DNA from: Meghimatium bilineatum | Lineage: Eukaryota; Mollusca; Gastropoda; Stylommatophora; Philomycidae | DNA: 64,000 nucleotides | Assembly: GCA_034231615.1 (NCBI GenBank) | Contig: CM067311.1 | Location: 19,596,173-19,660,172, forward strand | Direction: 5' to 3' | Shown: in pieces, positions 63,921-64,000 of the stretch | Numbering within the stretch: the stretch's first letter is position 1 | How the letters are laid out: the number at the start of each line of letters is the position of its first letter | Made by a program: the position numbers and the translations under genes | Notes under the pieces: model-generated | What the model saw: the letters and a program-made list of their open reading frames with translations, nothing else | The model's database searches: none | What the model was told of the DNA's origin: nothing

Positions 63921-64000
63921 GTTACAGGTGAGACAGGGAACTCACAATGTGAGGCTGAGAACACACATTTCGATATAGAAAACATACATTTTGAATCACA

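Overview
This is a repeat-dense, AT-rich metazoan nuclear sequence. The visible host genes are split into short exons with GT-AG borders, and almost everything else is transposon-derived. The mix of I-like, RTE-like and L2-like LINEs, Penelope-like elements, hAT, mariner, piggyBac and Tigger remnants, SINEs and an ORF resembling the N-terminal part of RAG1 points to an invertebrate. A mollusc or another lophotrochozoan is my best guess, resting mainly on recall that RAG1-N-like mobile elements were described in molluscs. There is no bacterial-style gene organisation.

Host genes, all on the + strand: (1) two exons of a REEP5/6-like (TB2/DP1/HVA22) ER membrane-shaping gene at 363-456 and 14653-14779, with matching splice phase; (2) three 3' exons of an inhibitor-of-apoptosis (IAP, DIAP2/XIAP/cIAP-like) gene at 26643-26771 and 33872-34042 (UBA domain split over two exons) and 45738-45934 (C-terminal RING and stop). 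All IAP junctions are phase 1. No BIR exon was found, so the 5' part lies upstream or was missed. (3) An unassigned candidate exon lies at 23428-23671.

Layout: 1-13 kb is a nest. A LINE with a C-terminal C2H2 finger (family B, minus) is split by a hAT element (2774-9765, 8-bp target-site duplication, TSD). The hAT is itself split by an I-like LINE (family A, 4049-7994) flanked by a collinear 476-bp duplication of hAT sequence. 13-23 kb holds LINE pieces, a nearly open LINE (family C, 16690-18697), a full-length 278-bp SINE and a tRNA-derived SINE. 23.9-26.3 kb is a LINE split by a mariner. The IAP introns (26.8-45.7 kb) hold the RAG1-N-like ORF, duplicated Tigger remnants around a LINE tail, a 3.2-kb Penelope-like inverted-repeat structure, and a 4.5-kb insertion with terminal inverted repeats (TIRs) that contains an RTE-like LINE. 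46-50.7 kb has mosaic LINEs and an internally deleted mariner whose ORF stays open. 51.2-52.4 kb is a 24-bp minisatellite open in several frames. 53.9-54.06 kb is a (TA)n tract. 55.75-56.17 kb carries a decayed capsid-like fragment and 56.7-58 kb a piggyBac remnant. 58.2-64 kb is a patchwork of short tandem repeats, a Penelope-like insertion and two 167-bp hAT-type MITEs.

Family names A to I3 are labels used only here. Clade names come from motif recognition by eye, without database searches. Outer boundaries of LINE fragments are approximate unless a TSD is given.
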